Source: an uncultured Marinobacter sp.
GTDB lineage: Bacteria > Pseudomonadota > Gammaproteobacteria > Pseudomonadales > Oleiphilaceae
Direction of reading: 5' to 3'
NCBI RefSeq assembly: GCF_913055835.1
Contig: NZ_CAJXKQ010000037.1
Coordinates: 1-36,222 of the forward strand
Length of the DNA stretch: 36,222 bases
In this document: positions 1-7,080 of the stretch, piece after piece
How positions within the stretch are numbered: position 1 is the first letter of the stretch
Layout of the letters: each line of letters starts with the position of its first letter
The notes under the pieces: generated by a model
Seen by the model: only the letters and a program-made list of their open reading frames with translations
What the model was told of the DNA's origin: nothing
Databases searched by the model: none
Position numbers and translations under genes: made by a program

Positions 1-1
1 G

Positions 2-439
2 GAGAAGGAACTGGCCCGGTGTCGCCGGGACGGGCATCCGTCCAGTGTGGTCATGCTTGATCTGGACCATTTCAAACAAATCAACGACACCTGGGGCCAC
101 CGGTACGGAGATATTGTTATCCGCACGCTTGCGAATTTGTTGCGGAACCGGCTGCGTGAGACCGACATGATTGGTCGATACGGCGGTGAAGAGTTTCTTG
201 TCGTGCTGCCGCATTGCACGGTTTCGGCAGCGGCAGAGCTGATTCAGGGTATCGGCGAGAGTTTTGCGGAACTGGTGTTCTCTACTGATGGAGGCAGTTT
301 CCAGGTGACGCTTAGTGCCGGTGTGGCGGCCATCAACGATTTTCCGAATGGCGACGATGCCCTCGAGGCCGCCGACCAGGCTCTCTACGAGCGCAAGCGC
401 AGCGGCCGGAACGGCGTAACCGTGTACTCACTTCAATAA
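2..439 (+). CDS. Diguanylate cyclase GGDEF domain, C-terminal fragment (5' end outside window)
   Basis: The reading frame is open from the first bases, so this is the end of a larger gene; 145 residues are visible. It covers nearly a whole GGDEF domain, which makes cyclic-di-GMP from two GTP. The substrate-binding DLDHFKQIND segment is followed by the active-site GGEEF at bases 182-196. An RETD sequence lies exactly five residues before GGEEF and matches the RxxD inhibitory I-site, so product inhibition is expected. The domain is therefore predicted active. The N-terminal sensory or receiver part cannot be seen. The next gene starts about 20-30 bases downstream on the same strand and encodes a receiver protein, suggesting one operon of signalling proteins. 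Confidence 0.93.
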   Translation, partial: EKELARCRRDGHPSSVVMLDLDHFKQINDTWGHRYGDIVIRTLANLLRNRLRETDMIGRYGGEEFLVVLPHCTVSAAAELIQGIGESFAELVFSTDGGSFQVTLSAGVAAINDFPNGDDALEAADQALYERKRSGRNGVTVYSLQ

Positions 440-459
440 TTTTTTCGGGTAAATCCGAG

Positions 460-1599
460 GTGGATTGTTTGAAAGCACTGATCCTTGAAGACGATGATCT
501 TATCGCCGAGTTGCTGGAAACGGTGGTGGCCGGGCTTTACCCCGGTGTCGCGGTGACCGTGGTGCCAACGCTTACCGAAGCATCTCAACAAGTGGTCAAA
601 AACCGTTATGATCTGCTCATCGCTGACTGGAATCTGCCCGACGGATCCGGTCTGGATCTGGTCAAAAAGGTTCGCAGTTCAAACCGGGATATGCCGGTGG
701 TCATGGTGTCTGGGCGCTCGGACCGCGATTCGGTGCTGCAGGCGGCCCATTACGGTATTGATGGATACATCACCAAACCTTTCGATGTCCAGCTTCTGCA
801 TGAGCGTCTCTCCAGGTTGCTGAAGATCGAGTCCCGGGAACCGCCGGCGCTCCCGGAGTTGCTGGAAAATTCCCTGGAACAGCTGATTCAACTGCCGTCA
901 GAGATAGATCCCCGGGACATTCTGGAGTTGATCAGCCGACAGGATGAACTCTCACCGGCCCAACTCGCAGAACGCTGGCGAGAGGAAACCAGCCTGACCG
1001 CCCGTTTGATGGATGTTGCCAACAGCAGTTCGTTCCGGCGTACAGGCAAACCGGTGGAGACCCTAAGAGACGCCATAGCCTCGCTTGGCGTTGCTCTGGC
1101 TCTCAATCAGGCCCTGGCTTTATCTCTGGATGTGTCCAGGAAGCTGCAGCACGAACTGCTCCGGGAGTTGGCGGTAACGCATCATGAGATGGCATTGCTG
1201 GTGGCCAGGGAAGCACAACGCCTGGCCATCAGGCTTCAAAAGCCAGCTGTTGTTTTCCAGCAGGCGGGATTGCTCAGCCGGTTAGGTGAACTGGCAGTGC
1301 TTAAAGTGCTCAATCAGTTTGTCGCTGTTGGTGGCTCCCTGGGAGAGAACGAGGCAGAGCAGGCCCTGAACCAGTGGTCGCAACGCTATGGCAACCGTCT
1401 GAAGGTCCAGTGGCGTTTGCCGCTCGGTCTGCGGGAGTTGATCGGATCTGTCCATTTTATTCCGGGCGATTGCACGCGGGAGGATCGGTTGATCATGCGG
1501 GCGGCTGCGATGATCGCTGCTGATGAGCAGGCTACGGGCGAGTGTCAGAAGCTGCTTCGACGTATTGGTCTGGAAACCGAAAACCAGTTACAGGAGTAG
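460..1599 (+). CDS. Response regulator with C-terminal HDOD-type output domain
   Basis: Residues 1-125 form a receiver domain: acidic cluster EDDD at 10-13, phosphoacceptor Asp56 in IADWNLPDG, conserved Ser84 and Lys106 in ITKPF. From about residue 130 the protein looks like an HDOD domain (regular leucine-rich helices, a VANSSSFRR segment, and the TLRDAIASLG motif typical of HDOD proteins). HDOD domains lack the HD metal ligands and usually act as regulatory or scaffolding modules in signalling. The longest start is GTG at 460, but GAGGTGGA at 457-464 sits five bases before TTG at 469, so translation may begin at 469 (three residues shorter). It lies between a GGDEF protein and a lone receiver, so it probably belongs to one phosphorelay or c-di-GMP circuit. 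The partner kinase is not in the window. Confidence 0.88.
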   Translation: MDCLKALILEDDDLIAELLETVVAGLYPGVAVTVVPTLTEASQQVVKNRYDLLIADWNLPDGSGLDLVKKVRSSNRDMPVVMVSGRSDRDSVLQAAHYGIDGYITKPFDVQLLHERLSRLLKIESREPPALPELLENSLEQLIQLPSEIDPRDILELISRQDELSPAQLAERWREETSLTARLMDVANSSSFRRTGKPVETLRDAIASLGVALALNQALALSLDVSRKLQHELLRELAVTHHEMALLVAREAQRLAIRLQKPAVVFQQAGLLSRLGELAVLKVLNQFVAVGGSLGENEAEQALNQWSQRYGNRLKVQWRLPLGLRELIGSVHFIPGDCTREDRLIMRAAAMIAADEQATGECQKLLRRIGLETENQLQE

Positions 1600-1606
1600 C
1601 GTATTG

Positions 1607-2011
1607 GTGGCTGAGCGGGAAGGTTTGCCCCAACGGGTTATGTATGTGGAAGACGACCCGGATATCCGGGCGATCGCTGAAATCGCATTGCAGGATGTGG
1701 GTGGGTTTACCGCCCGGCTATGCGAGTCAGGGTCACAGGCGCTGGCTGTGGCCCCGGCCTTTGGCCCGGAGCTGGTGCTGTTGGATGTGATGATGCCCGG
1801 TATGGATGGCCCGGAAACCTTGCAAGCGCTGAGGGAGCTGCCGGGCATGGGGCACGTGCCGGTCATTTTCATGACGGCAAGGCTGCAGCGATCCGAAATT
1901 GATGAGTACCGGGCTTTGGGAGCAGTGGGTGTTATTCCAAAACCTTTTGACCCCATGACGCTTGCAGAGCAGATTGCAGAGATTCTGGCCAGGGCCCGAA
2001 TGGAGCCATAA
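1607..2011 (+). CDS. Single-domain response regulator (CheY-like receiver)
   Basis: A 134-residue receiver with no output domain. It has the acidic EDD at 15-17, phosphoacceptor Asp60 in LLDVMMPGMDG, the FMTAR segment carrying the switch Thr, and the conserved Lys in IPKPFDP. The frame stays open back to 1523, but that part overlaps the preceding gene out of frame. I place the start at GTG 1607, with TTG 1604 as an alternative; CAGGAG at 1591-1596 serves either. The gap to the HDOD response regulator is only a few bases, so the two are almost certainly co-transcribed. Being output-less, it would act by protein contact or phosphotransfer. The partner is unknown. Confidence 0.87.
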   Translation: MAEREGLPQRVMYVEDDPDIRAIAEIALQDVGGFTARLCESGSQALAVAPAFGPELVLLDVMMPGMDGPETLQALRELPGMGHVPVIFMTARLQRSEIDEYRALGAVGVIPKPFDPMTLAEQIAEILARARMEP

Positions 2012-2102
2012 ACTGTTTCTGGCAGACTGCGAACAGGTGCGGGCGGGCGCAATTTCCGGTAGTCTGGCCAGCCTGAGCGCTGTTTTGATTGATGAGGTAC
2101 TC

Positions 2103-2423
2103 ATGTCATCCTCCCAGTCCCGGGACGAACTGAAAAGCAAGCTGAACCTTGAGACTTCCCGTATCCGCTGGCACGAACTGCAGACCTACTTTGCCCGTGG
2201 GCAGGTGGTCAGAGTGGTGCCGGAGCTTGATTTGCTCGAAGTGGCCACCGAGTTGGCCGCCGATAACAAACCCCGATTCGAACAGTGGATGCAGGACGGT
2301 CGCGTTGGCGAGGTCGCGCCGGATACCGCGCAAGACTGGTACGACCGCAACGCTGAGCTCTGGGCGGTGGTCATCGCGCCCTGGGTTCTGGTCCAGGACA
2401 GGTCCGGTCATGTTCTGCATTGA
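2103..2423 (+). CDS. DUF2288 family protein
   Basis: A 106-residue soluble protein that fits the DUF2288 family, found mainly in gammaproteobacteria and of unknown function. The recognisable parts are the WHELQTYFARGQVV segment near the N-terminus, a VATELAADN helix, and the C-terminal LWAVVIAPWVLVQDR block, which is the family signature. The ATG at 2103 is chosen over upstream in-frame codons because GAGG at 2093-2096 gives a proper ribosome site and the family begins here. No signal peptide or membrane segment is visible. It follows the receiver gene by about 90 bases on the same strand. Confidence 0.8.
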   Translation: MSSSQSRDELKSKLNLETSRIRWHELQTYFARGQVVRVVPELDLLEVATELAADNKPRFEQWMQDGRVGEVAPDTAQDWYDRNAELWAVVIAPWVLVQDRSGHVLH

Positions 2424-2435
2424 CTCCCTGACGTC

Positions 2436-2804
2436 ATGAAGCTTCACTATTTTCACGGTCGCAGTCCGCTTCGGGACCTGGTGATGGTGAAGGAGGGCCA
2501 GCGGATTGAGCTGCATATCAAGCCTGTCGGCGATGATCGCTGGGGGCTGGTGGCTCTGTCTGGCCCGGATCAGGGGCGACCGGATGGCCAGTTCTGCCGA
2601 GGCCCCTGGCCCACCCAGACCCGTGCCGAATCCGTCCTCAGGAGCGTGGCAGGCACCATGATGGGCAAGGGCTATGAACCCAAACCTGGTGACTATGTGG
2701 TGTGGTCCGTGGCCGCCCAGCGCCTTGCCCGAACCATCGGAACCCCAGAGGATGCCCCAGCTGGCCCCGAAACCGACCCCGACCAGTTCAAGCCCCTGAC
2801 CTGA
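2436..2804 (+). CDS. Hypothetical protein, 122 residues
   Basis: I do not recognise this protein with confidence. It is small, soluble and hydrophilic, with a central GPWPTQTRAESVLRS stretch (about residues 56-70) and a proline- and acid-rich tail. There is no signal peptide, membrane helix or known catalytic motif. It starts 12 bases after the DUF2288 gene and ends 28 bases before the LysO-type gene, all on the same strand, which supports a real gene in an operon. Coding is also supported by the opposite frames giving only shadow ORFs. Confidence 0.65.
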   Translation: MKLHYFHGRSPLRDLVMVKEGQRIELHIKPVGDDRWGLVALSGPDQGRPDGQFCRGPWPTQTRAESVLRSVAGTMMGKGYEPKPGDYVVWSVAAQRLARTIGTPEDAPAGPETDPDQFKPLT

Positions 2805-2832
2805 CTCACTTTTCTGTTTTCTTGAGGACGCC

Positions 2833-3741
2833 ATGCTGACCGGAGCCCTGCTCATTCTTGCTCCCCTGTTCCTGGGCTTTGCCATCGCCCTGGAAAATCG
2901 CCGGGCCATGACTGTCATCCATTACACCGTGGAGGGGCTGGTCTATTTCATACTGTTGCTGCTCGGCCTGGGGCTTGGCCAGATGGAGGGGCTGGCGGCG
3001 CAACTGGGCGGCATGGCTACCCAGGTAATGGCGCTGGTGTTGGTGCTTTTCGTCGCCAACATGTTCGGGCTATGGCTGTTTCACCGCTGGCAGCCAATGT
3101 CGGTTGAGCGGGTTGAGGGCAGTGTCAGCCCGGGTTACCGCAGGCTGTTCCTGGCCGGCCTGAAACCGTTGGTGGCGGTAATTGCCGGTCTCCTGGCCGG
3201 ATACTACCTCTTGCCGGACATGCCCATGGCAGAAGAGCTGGCGACCTGGGCGCTGATGTTTCTGCTGTTCCTGATCGGTCTGCAGTTGCGCAATGCGGGG
3301 TTGTCGTTGCGCAAGCTGCTGATGAACCGTCAGGGCCTGGGCATTGCACTGGCCCTGACGCTCAGCTCTCTGGCCGCCGGAGCGCTTTTGATTCCCTGGC
3401 TCGGGCTGCCCTGGCACGATGCCCTGGCGGTCGCCTCCGGGTTTGGCTGGTATTCGCTGTCCGGTATTGTGATCGGCGAGGCCCTGGGGCCTGCGTGGGG
3501 CGGGGTTGCCTTCCTCAACGATGTACTCAGGGAGATCGTGGCTCTGGCCATTATTCCCCTGCTCATTGCCAGTCGACCGGCAATGGCTATTGGCTACGGT
3601 GGTGCTACCGCCATGGACTTCACCCTGCCGGTTATCCGCAGCAGCGGTGGCCTGCCCTGTGTGCCGGTGGCCATCGCATCCGGTTTTCTGTTGTCTTTCC
3701 TGTCACCGGTGTTGATGGGCGTGTTCCTGTCTTTGGGATAA
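2833..3741 (+). CDS. LysO (YbjE, DUF340)-type lysine exporter family protein
   Basis: A 302-residue integral membrane protein with about eight to ten hydrophobic segments. The C-terminal half carries the family hallmarks: SGFGWYSLSGI (about residues 200-210), FLNDVLREI, and GATAMDFTLPVI near residue 260. These match LysO/YbjE, which exports L-lysine in E. coli. Full-length LysO has two halves and a similar size (about 300 residues). GAGG just upstream gives a good ribosome site for ATG 2833. The substrate in this organism is inferred from family membership only. It is the last gene of the plus-strand run beginning at the left edge. Confidence 0.85.
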   Translation: MLTGALLILAPLFLGFAIALENRRAMTVIHYTVEGLVYFILLLLGLGLGQMEGLAAQLGGMATQVMALVLVLFVANMFGLWLFHRWQPMSVERVEGSVSPGYRRLFLAGLKPLVAVIAGLLAGYYLLPDMPMAEELATWALMFLLFLIGLQLRNAGLSLRKLLMNRQGLGIALALTLSSLAAGALLIPWLGLPWHDALAVASGFGWYSLSGIVIGEALGPAWGGVAFLNDVLREIVALAIIPLLIASRPAMAIGYGGATAMDFTLPVIRSSGGLPCVPVAIASGFLLSFLSPVLMGVFLSLG

Positions 3742-3786
3742 ATTGACCCGGTGCAATGCAAGCTGCGGTTTTACGGGTAGTATGTG

Positions 3787-3805
3787 AAACAGTAAACTAC
3801 TGTTT
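3787..3805. promoter_or_regulatory. Perfect 19-bp inverted repeat upstream of the binding-protein gene (candidate operator)
   Basis: AAACAGTA-AAC-TACTGTTT: eight-base arms with a three-base spacer, in the 103-base gap between the LysO-type gene and the binding-protein gene, 40 bases before the ATG at 3845. A TTGACA sits immediately downstream (3807-3812), but no good -10 box follows at the right distance. The compact symmetric shape suits a dimeric repressor site better than a terminator, since no T-run follows. The regulator is unknown. Confidence 0.35.
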
Positions 3806-3844
3806 ATTGACAAATGTTAATGTCTTGACCCGGTCCGGATCCTG

Positions 3845-4804
3845 ATGCAACGCCGTGAATTTCTTGGTTTTTCGATAGCAGCCGGACTGTCCGCGGCGGG
3901 ATTGCCCGGTTGCAGCGATTCCGGCCCCCTGAGATTCGGCATCCACCCCTGGATCGGCTACGAGCCGCTATACCTTGCCAACGATTTCAACTGGTTACCG
4001 GCGACCGTTGCGCTTCAGCCGGGTAGTTCTGCAACCGACTCCATGGAAGGTCTTTTGTCCGGGGCGCTTGATGGCGCGGCACTCACCCTGGACGAAACCA
4101 TACGAATCTGGTCCAGAGGTCTGGAGCTGGTTGTGGTAGCCGTGGCTGATGTGTCAGCCGGTGCTGATGTGCTGATGGTCAGCGCTGGCATCGACGAGTT
4201 GGCGGCTTTAAAGGGGCGGCGAATTGCGGTAGAGCTCAATGGTGTTTCCGGCATTATGCTGTTGAAGATTCTCGAGGTCGCGGGCCTTGGCCCAAATGAC
4301 GTCATAAAGGTGGATATGCCGGTTAGCCAGCATGCGGAAGCCTGGTCCCGCGGAGAAGTGGATGCTTCGGTATGCTACGAGCCGACGGCCTCCGTGATCG
4401 AGAGCCTGGGTGGGGTCCGGCTTTTTGACAGCAGTGATGTTCCGGAAACCATTTTTGATGTCCTGGTTGTGACCCGCGAGGCCGCGGAGAAACATCGACG
4501 CCCGGTTAGTGATCTGGTGGGCGCCCACTTCGCCGGTTTGCAGCACCTGGTCAGAAACCTGCACGATTCGGTTTATCGGGTCGCGGACCGTCAGGGAATA
4601 GATCCGGATGAGGTCCGCTCAGCGCTTGCGACAGTCATGCTGCCGGACCTGGCGGCAAACCAGCGGTACCTCACGGCAGCCGGCCCGATCGAAAGCATGG
4701 CCGGTTCGCTCTCTCGCCTGATGCTGGCAGAGGGCATGATCGATCGGGATCCCGCCATCCAGCGTTTATCAGATGCCTCGTTTCTGCCGTCGAGGGTTCC
4801 GTGA
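3845..4804 (+). CDS. Orphan ABC-type substrate-binding lipoprotein (SsuA/NrtA/NMT1-like)
   Basis: A 319-residue periplasmic binding protein of the SsuA/TauA/NMT1 type. The N-terminus combines a twin-arginine motif (RREFLG at residues 3-8) with a lipobox LPGC ending at Cys23, so it is probably a Tat-exported lipoprotein. The mature part opens with LRFGIHPWIGYEPLYLA, the typical first strand and loop of this fold, and later has LAALKGRRIAVE and the VCYEPTAS motif. Such proteins normally feed an ABC importer, but no permease or ATPase gene lies nearby. Its stop overlaps the GTG start of the diguanylate cyclase gene by four bases (4801-4804), so the two are translationally coupled. A role in ligand sensing rather than uptake is inference. 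Confidence 0.88.
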   Translation: MQRREFLGFSIAAGLSAAGLPGCSDSGPLRFGIHPWIGYEPLYLANDFNWLPATVALQPGSSATDSMEGLLSGALDGAALTLDETIRIWSRGLELVVVAVADVSAGADVLMVSAGIDELAALKGRRIAVELNGVSGIMLLKILEVAGLGPNDVIKVDMPVSQHAEAWSRGEVDASVCYEPTASVIESLGGVRLFDSSDVPETIFDVLVVTREAAEKHRRPVSDLVGAHFAGLQHLVRNLHDSVYRVADRQGIDPDEVRSALATVMLPDLAANQRYLTAAGPIESMAGSLSRLMLAEGMIDRDPAIQRLSDASFLPSRVP

Positions 4805-7080
4805 ACGTTCGGCGCATTGCTATCAGTCTGTTCCTGCTGTTTGCCACGGATTTTCTGGTGGCAGCGAAAGCCTGTGCTGATGAGGCGCTGACCCTGGGCG
4901 TGTTTGCCTATCGACCGGACCAGGTACTTCAGGAGCGTTACCAGCCTCTGGCTGACTATCTGTCGCAGCAAACCGGGATCCAGATAAGGCTGGAGGTGCT
5001 CAACCAGGATAATATGAGTAGGGCGATTGCCGCCAACCGGCTGGATTTCTTTCTCACCAACCCCAGCCATTTCCTGTTGATTCGGAGCGAGCGAAGTCTG
5101 ACCGGTGTGCTGGCTACCCTGGTCAGACGATCCGGCGAATCCTCGACGGCCAGTCTTGGCGGCGTGATTATTACCAGGGCAGGGCGTAACGACATTGAGC
5201 ATCTTGCCGATCTCCGTGACAAGACGATTGCTTCACCCGGCGTTCATTTCCTCGGTGGCTACCAGACCCAGGTTCTGGAACTCCTGGACGCCGGCATTGA
5301 TATCCGGCGAGTGAACCTGATTCGCTTTCTGGGCACCCATGACCGGGTTGTTCGCTCGGTACTGGCAGGTGATGCCGATGTGGGTTTCATCCGCACCAGC
5401 ATTCTGGAACAGCTGGCGCAGACGGACCCTGATCTGTTCACCAGGGTGAAGGTTCTGAACCGTCAGCGGCTGGCGGGTTTCCCTTACGTTGTTTCAACAC
5501 GTCTTTACCCGGAATGGCCCCTGGTGGCCTTGCCTCATGTAAACGAAAGGTCTGTGCGAAAGATCGCTTCGGCGCTTTTTGCCATAGAACCGGAAGACGA
5601 TGTTGCGCTGGCGGCTGGTATTGCCGGCTTTTCGCCTCCCGCCGATTACCAGTCGGTTGAGTACCTGGCGCGCACCCTGCGCGTGCCGCCCTACGATCAG
5701 ATGCCTCAACTCACCTGGGTTGATGCGTTGCACCAGTATCGGCTCTGGGTTTTTACCATTCTGGTATTGCTAATGCTGCTGGTGGCATCATCGCTCTGGC
5801 TGGCCAGGAGCAAGCGGCAACTGGCCGCGGAACAGAGGCGTTTGCGCCAGCTTATTCGGGGTTGGCCACAAGCCGCATTGCTGATTCGCGGTGGACTGTT
5901 CAGCGATACCAACCAGGCTTCTGTCGACCTGCTCAGGTATACATCCAGTGAATCGCTGATTGGCAAGGACCTGGCAGTCTTTTCGCCGGAATATCAGCCG
6001 GACGGACAGATTTCCCGACAGAAACTGGCACCTATGCTGGAGCGCGTGTCCGCGGGTCAGGTCGAGCAGTGCGAGTGGGTTCTGAATCGTTCTGACGGTA
6101 AGGAAATCTGGGTTGAACTTACCATGGCGCCGGTCCACACCGAGGATGAACCGGAAGCATTGATTCTCTGCTCCCTGTATGACATCACCCGGCGGAAGCG
6201 AGCAGAACAGCGCCAGCGCCTGGCGGCGAGTGTATTCGAATATGCCCGCGAGGCCATATTCATTACCGACAATCACGGTGTGGTGATTGATGCCAACGAG
6301 GCGTACCTGGCAATTACCGGTCGGCCACGCCATCGGGGCATCGGGCGTCTGCCGCCCTTGCCGGTGGACGAGGGAACCGGTATTTTCGCCAGCGCCCGTG
6401 CCCAGGGTTTCTGGTCAGGTGAGTTCACAAGTCGAAGAAACGATGGTGAGCCCGTTGCTTTGGCCGCGACTCTCAGCAGTGTTCGTGGCGACCATGGCGA
6501 GGTCTCGCATTTTGTCGGTATTTTCAGTGACATCAGTCGGCTCAAGGAACAGGAACGGAAACTCCGTGTCATGGCTCACTATGATGCCCTGACCGGAATG
6601 CCCAACCGGGTACTGTTTGCCGACCGCTTGCAGCAGGCCATGGCCCTGACCCGGAGACAGGGCGGCAAACTGGCAGTGGTTTACATTGATCTGGATGAAT
6701 TCAAGCCTGTAAACGATGCCTTCGGTCATGAGGCGGGGGATCAGTTGCTGGTTGAGGTAGCCACCCGTATGCGTTCGGAGCTCAGGGAAGAAGACACCCT
6801 GGCGCGGCTCGGCGGTGATGAGTTCGCGGCGATTGTCATGAATGTCCAGGATGACGCTTCCCTGGAAAGCCTGTTGGTGCGTCTTCTGGCCCGGGTGGCA
6901 GAACCGGTCTGGGTTGCCGATCACAGCGTCGAGGTTTCAGCCAGTATCGGCTATACGCTGTTCCCGCAAACCGGTGATCTGGATGGAGATCAGCTTCTGC
7001 GGCAGTCGGATCAGGCCATGTATCAGGCCAAGCATCAGGGTCGTAACCGTTATGTCCGCTTCTCGGCCCCGTCTTCCTGA
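4801..7080 (+). CDS. Membrane diguanylate cyclase with PhnD-like periplasmic sensor, two PAS-type regions and GGDEF
   Basis: A 759-residue protein. Residues 1-26 are a signal peptide or first membrane anchor. Residues about 28-300 resemble a phosphonate-binding PhnD-type domain (LTLGVFAYRPDQVL, DFFLTNPSHFL, DLRDKTIASPG, LAGDADVGFIRTS). A membrane helix follows at about 314-335, then two PAS-like regions (about 345-460 and 470-590; the first ends in LYDITRRKRAEQ, the second in VGIFSDISRLKEQE), then GGDEF with the active motif at 671-675. REED five residues before it is an intact I-site. No EAL domain is present. It should make c-di-GMP in response to a periplasmic ligand. The start is GTG 4801, overlapping the upstream lipoprotein gene. 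Its 3' end overlaps the convergent Na/Pi gene by 31 bases. Confidence 0.92.
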   Translation: MNVRRIAISLFLLFATDFLVAAKACADEALTLGVFAYRPDQVLQERYQPLADYLSQQTGIQIRLEVLNQDNMSRAIAANRLDFFLTNPSHFLLIRSERSLTGVLATLVRRSGESSTASLGGVIITRAGRNDIEHLADLRDKTIASPGVHFLGGYQTQVLELLDAGIDIRRVNLIRFLGTHDRVVRSVLAGDADVGFIRTSILEQLAQTDPDLFTRVKVLNRQRLAGFPYVVSTRLYPEWPLVALPHVNERSVRKIASALFAIEPEDDVALAAGIAGFSPPADYQSVEYLARTLRVPPYDQMPQLTWVDALHQYRLWVFTILVLLMLLVASSLWLARSKRQLAAEQRRLRQLIRGWPQAALLIRGGLFSDTNQASVDLLRYTSSESLIGKDLAVFSPEYQPDGQISRQKLAPMLERVSAGQVEQCEWVLNRSDGKEIWVELTMAPVHTEDEPEALILCSLYDITRRKRAEQRQRLAASVFEYAREAIFITDNHGVVIDANEAYLAITGRPRHRGIGRLPPLPVDEGTGIFASARAQGFWSGEFTSRRNDGEPVALAATLSSVRGDHGEVSHFVGIFSDISRLKEQERKLRVMAHYDALTGMPNRVLFADRLQQAMALTRRQGGKLAVVYIDLDEFKPVNDAFGHEAGDQLLVEVATRMRSELREEDTLARLGGDEFAAIVMNVQDDASLESLLVRLLARVAEPVWVADHSVEVSASIGYTLFPQTGDLDGDQLLRQSDQAMYQAKHQGRNRYVRFSAPSS

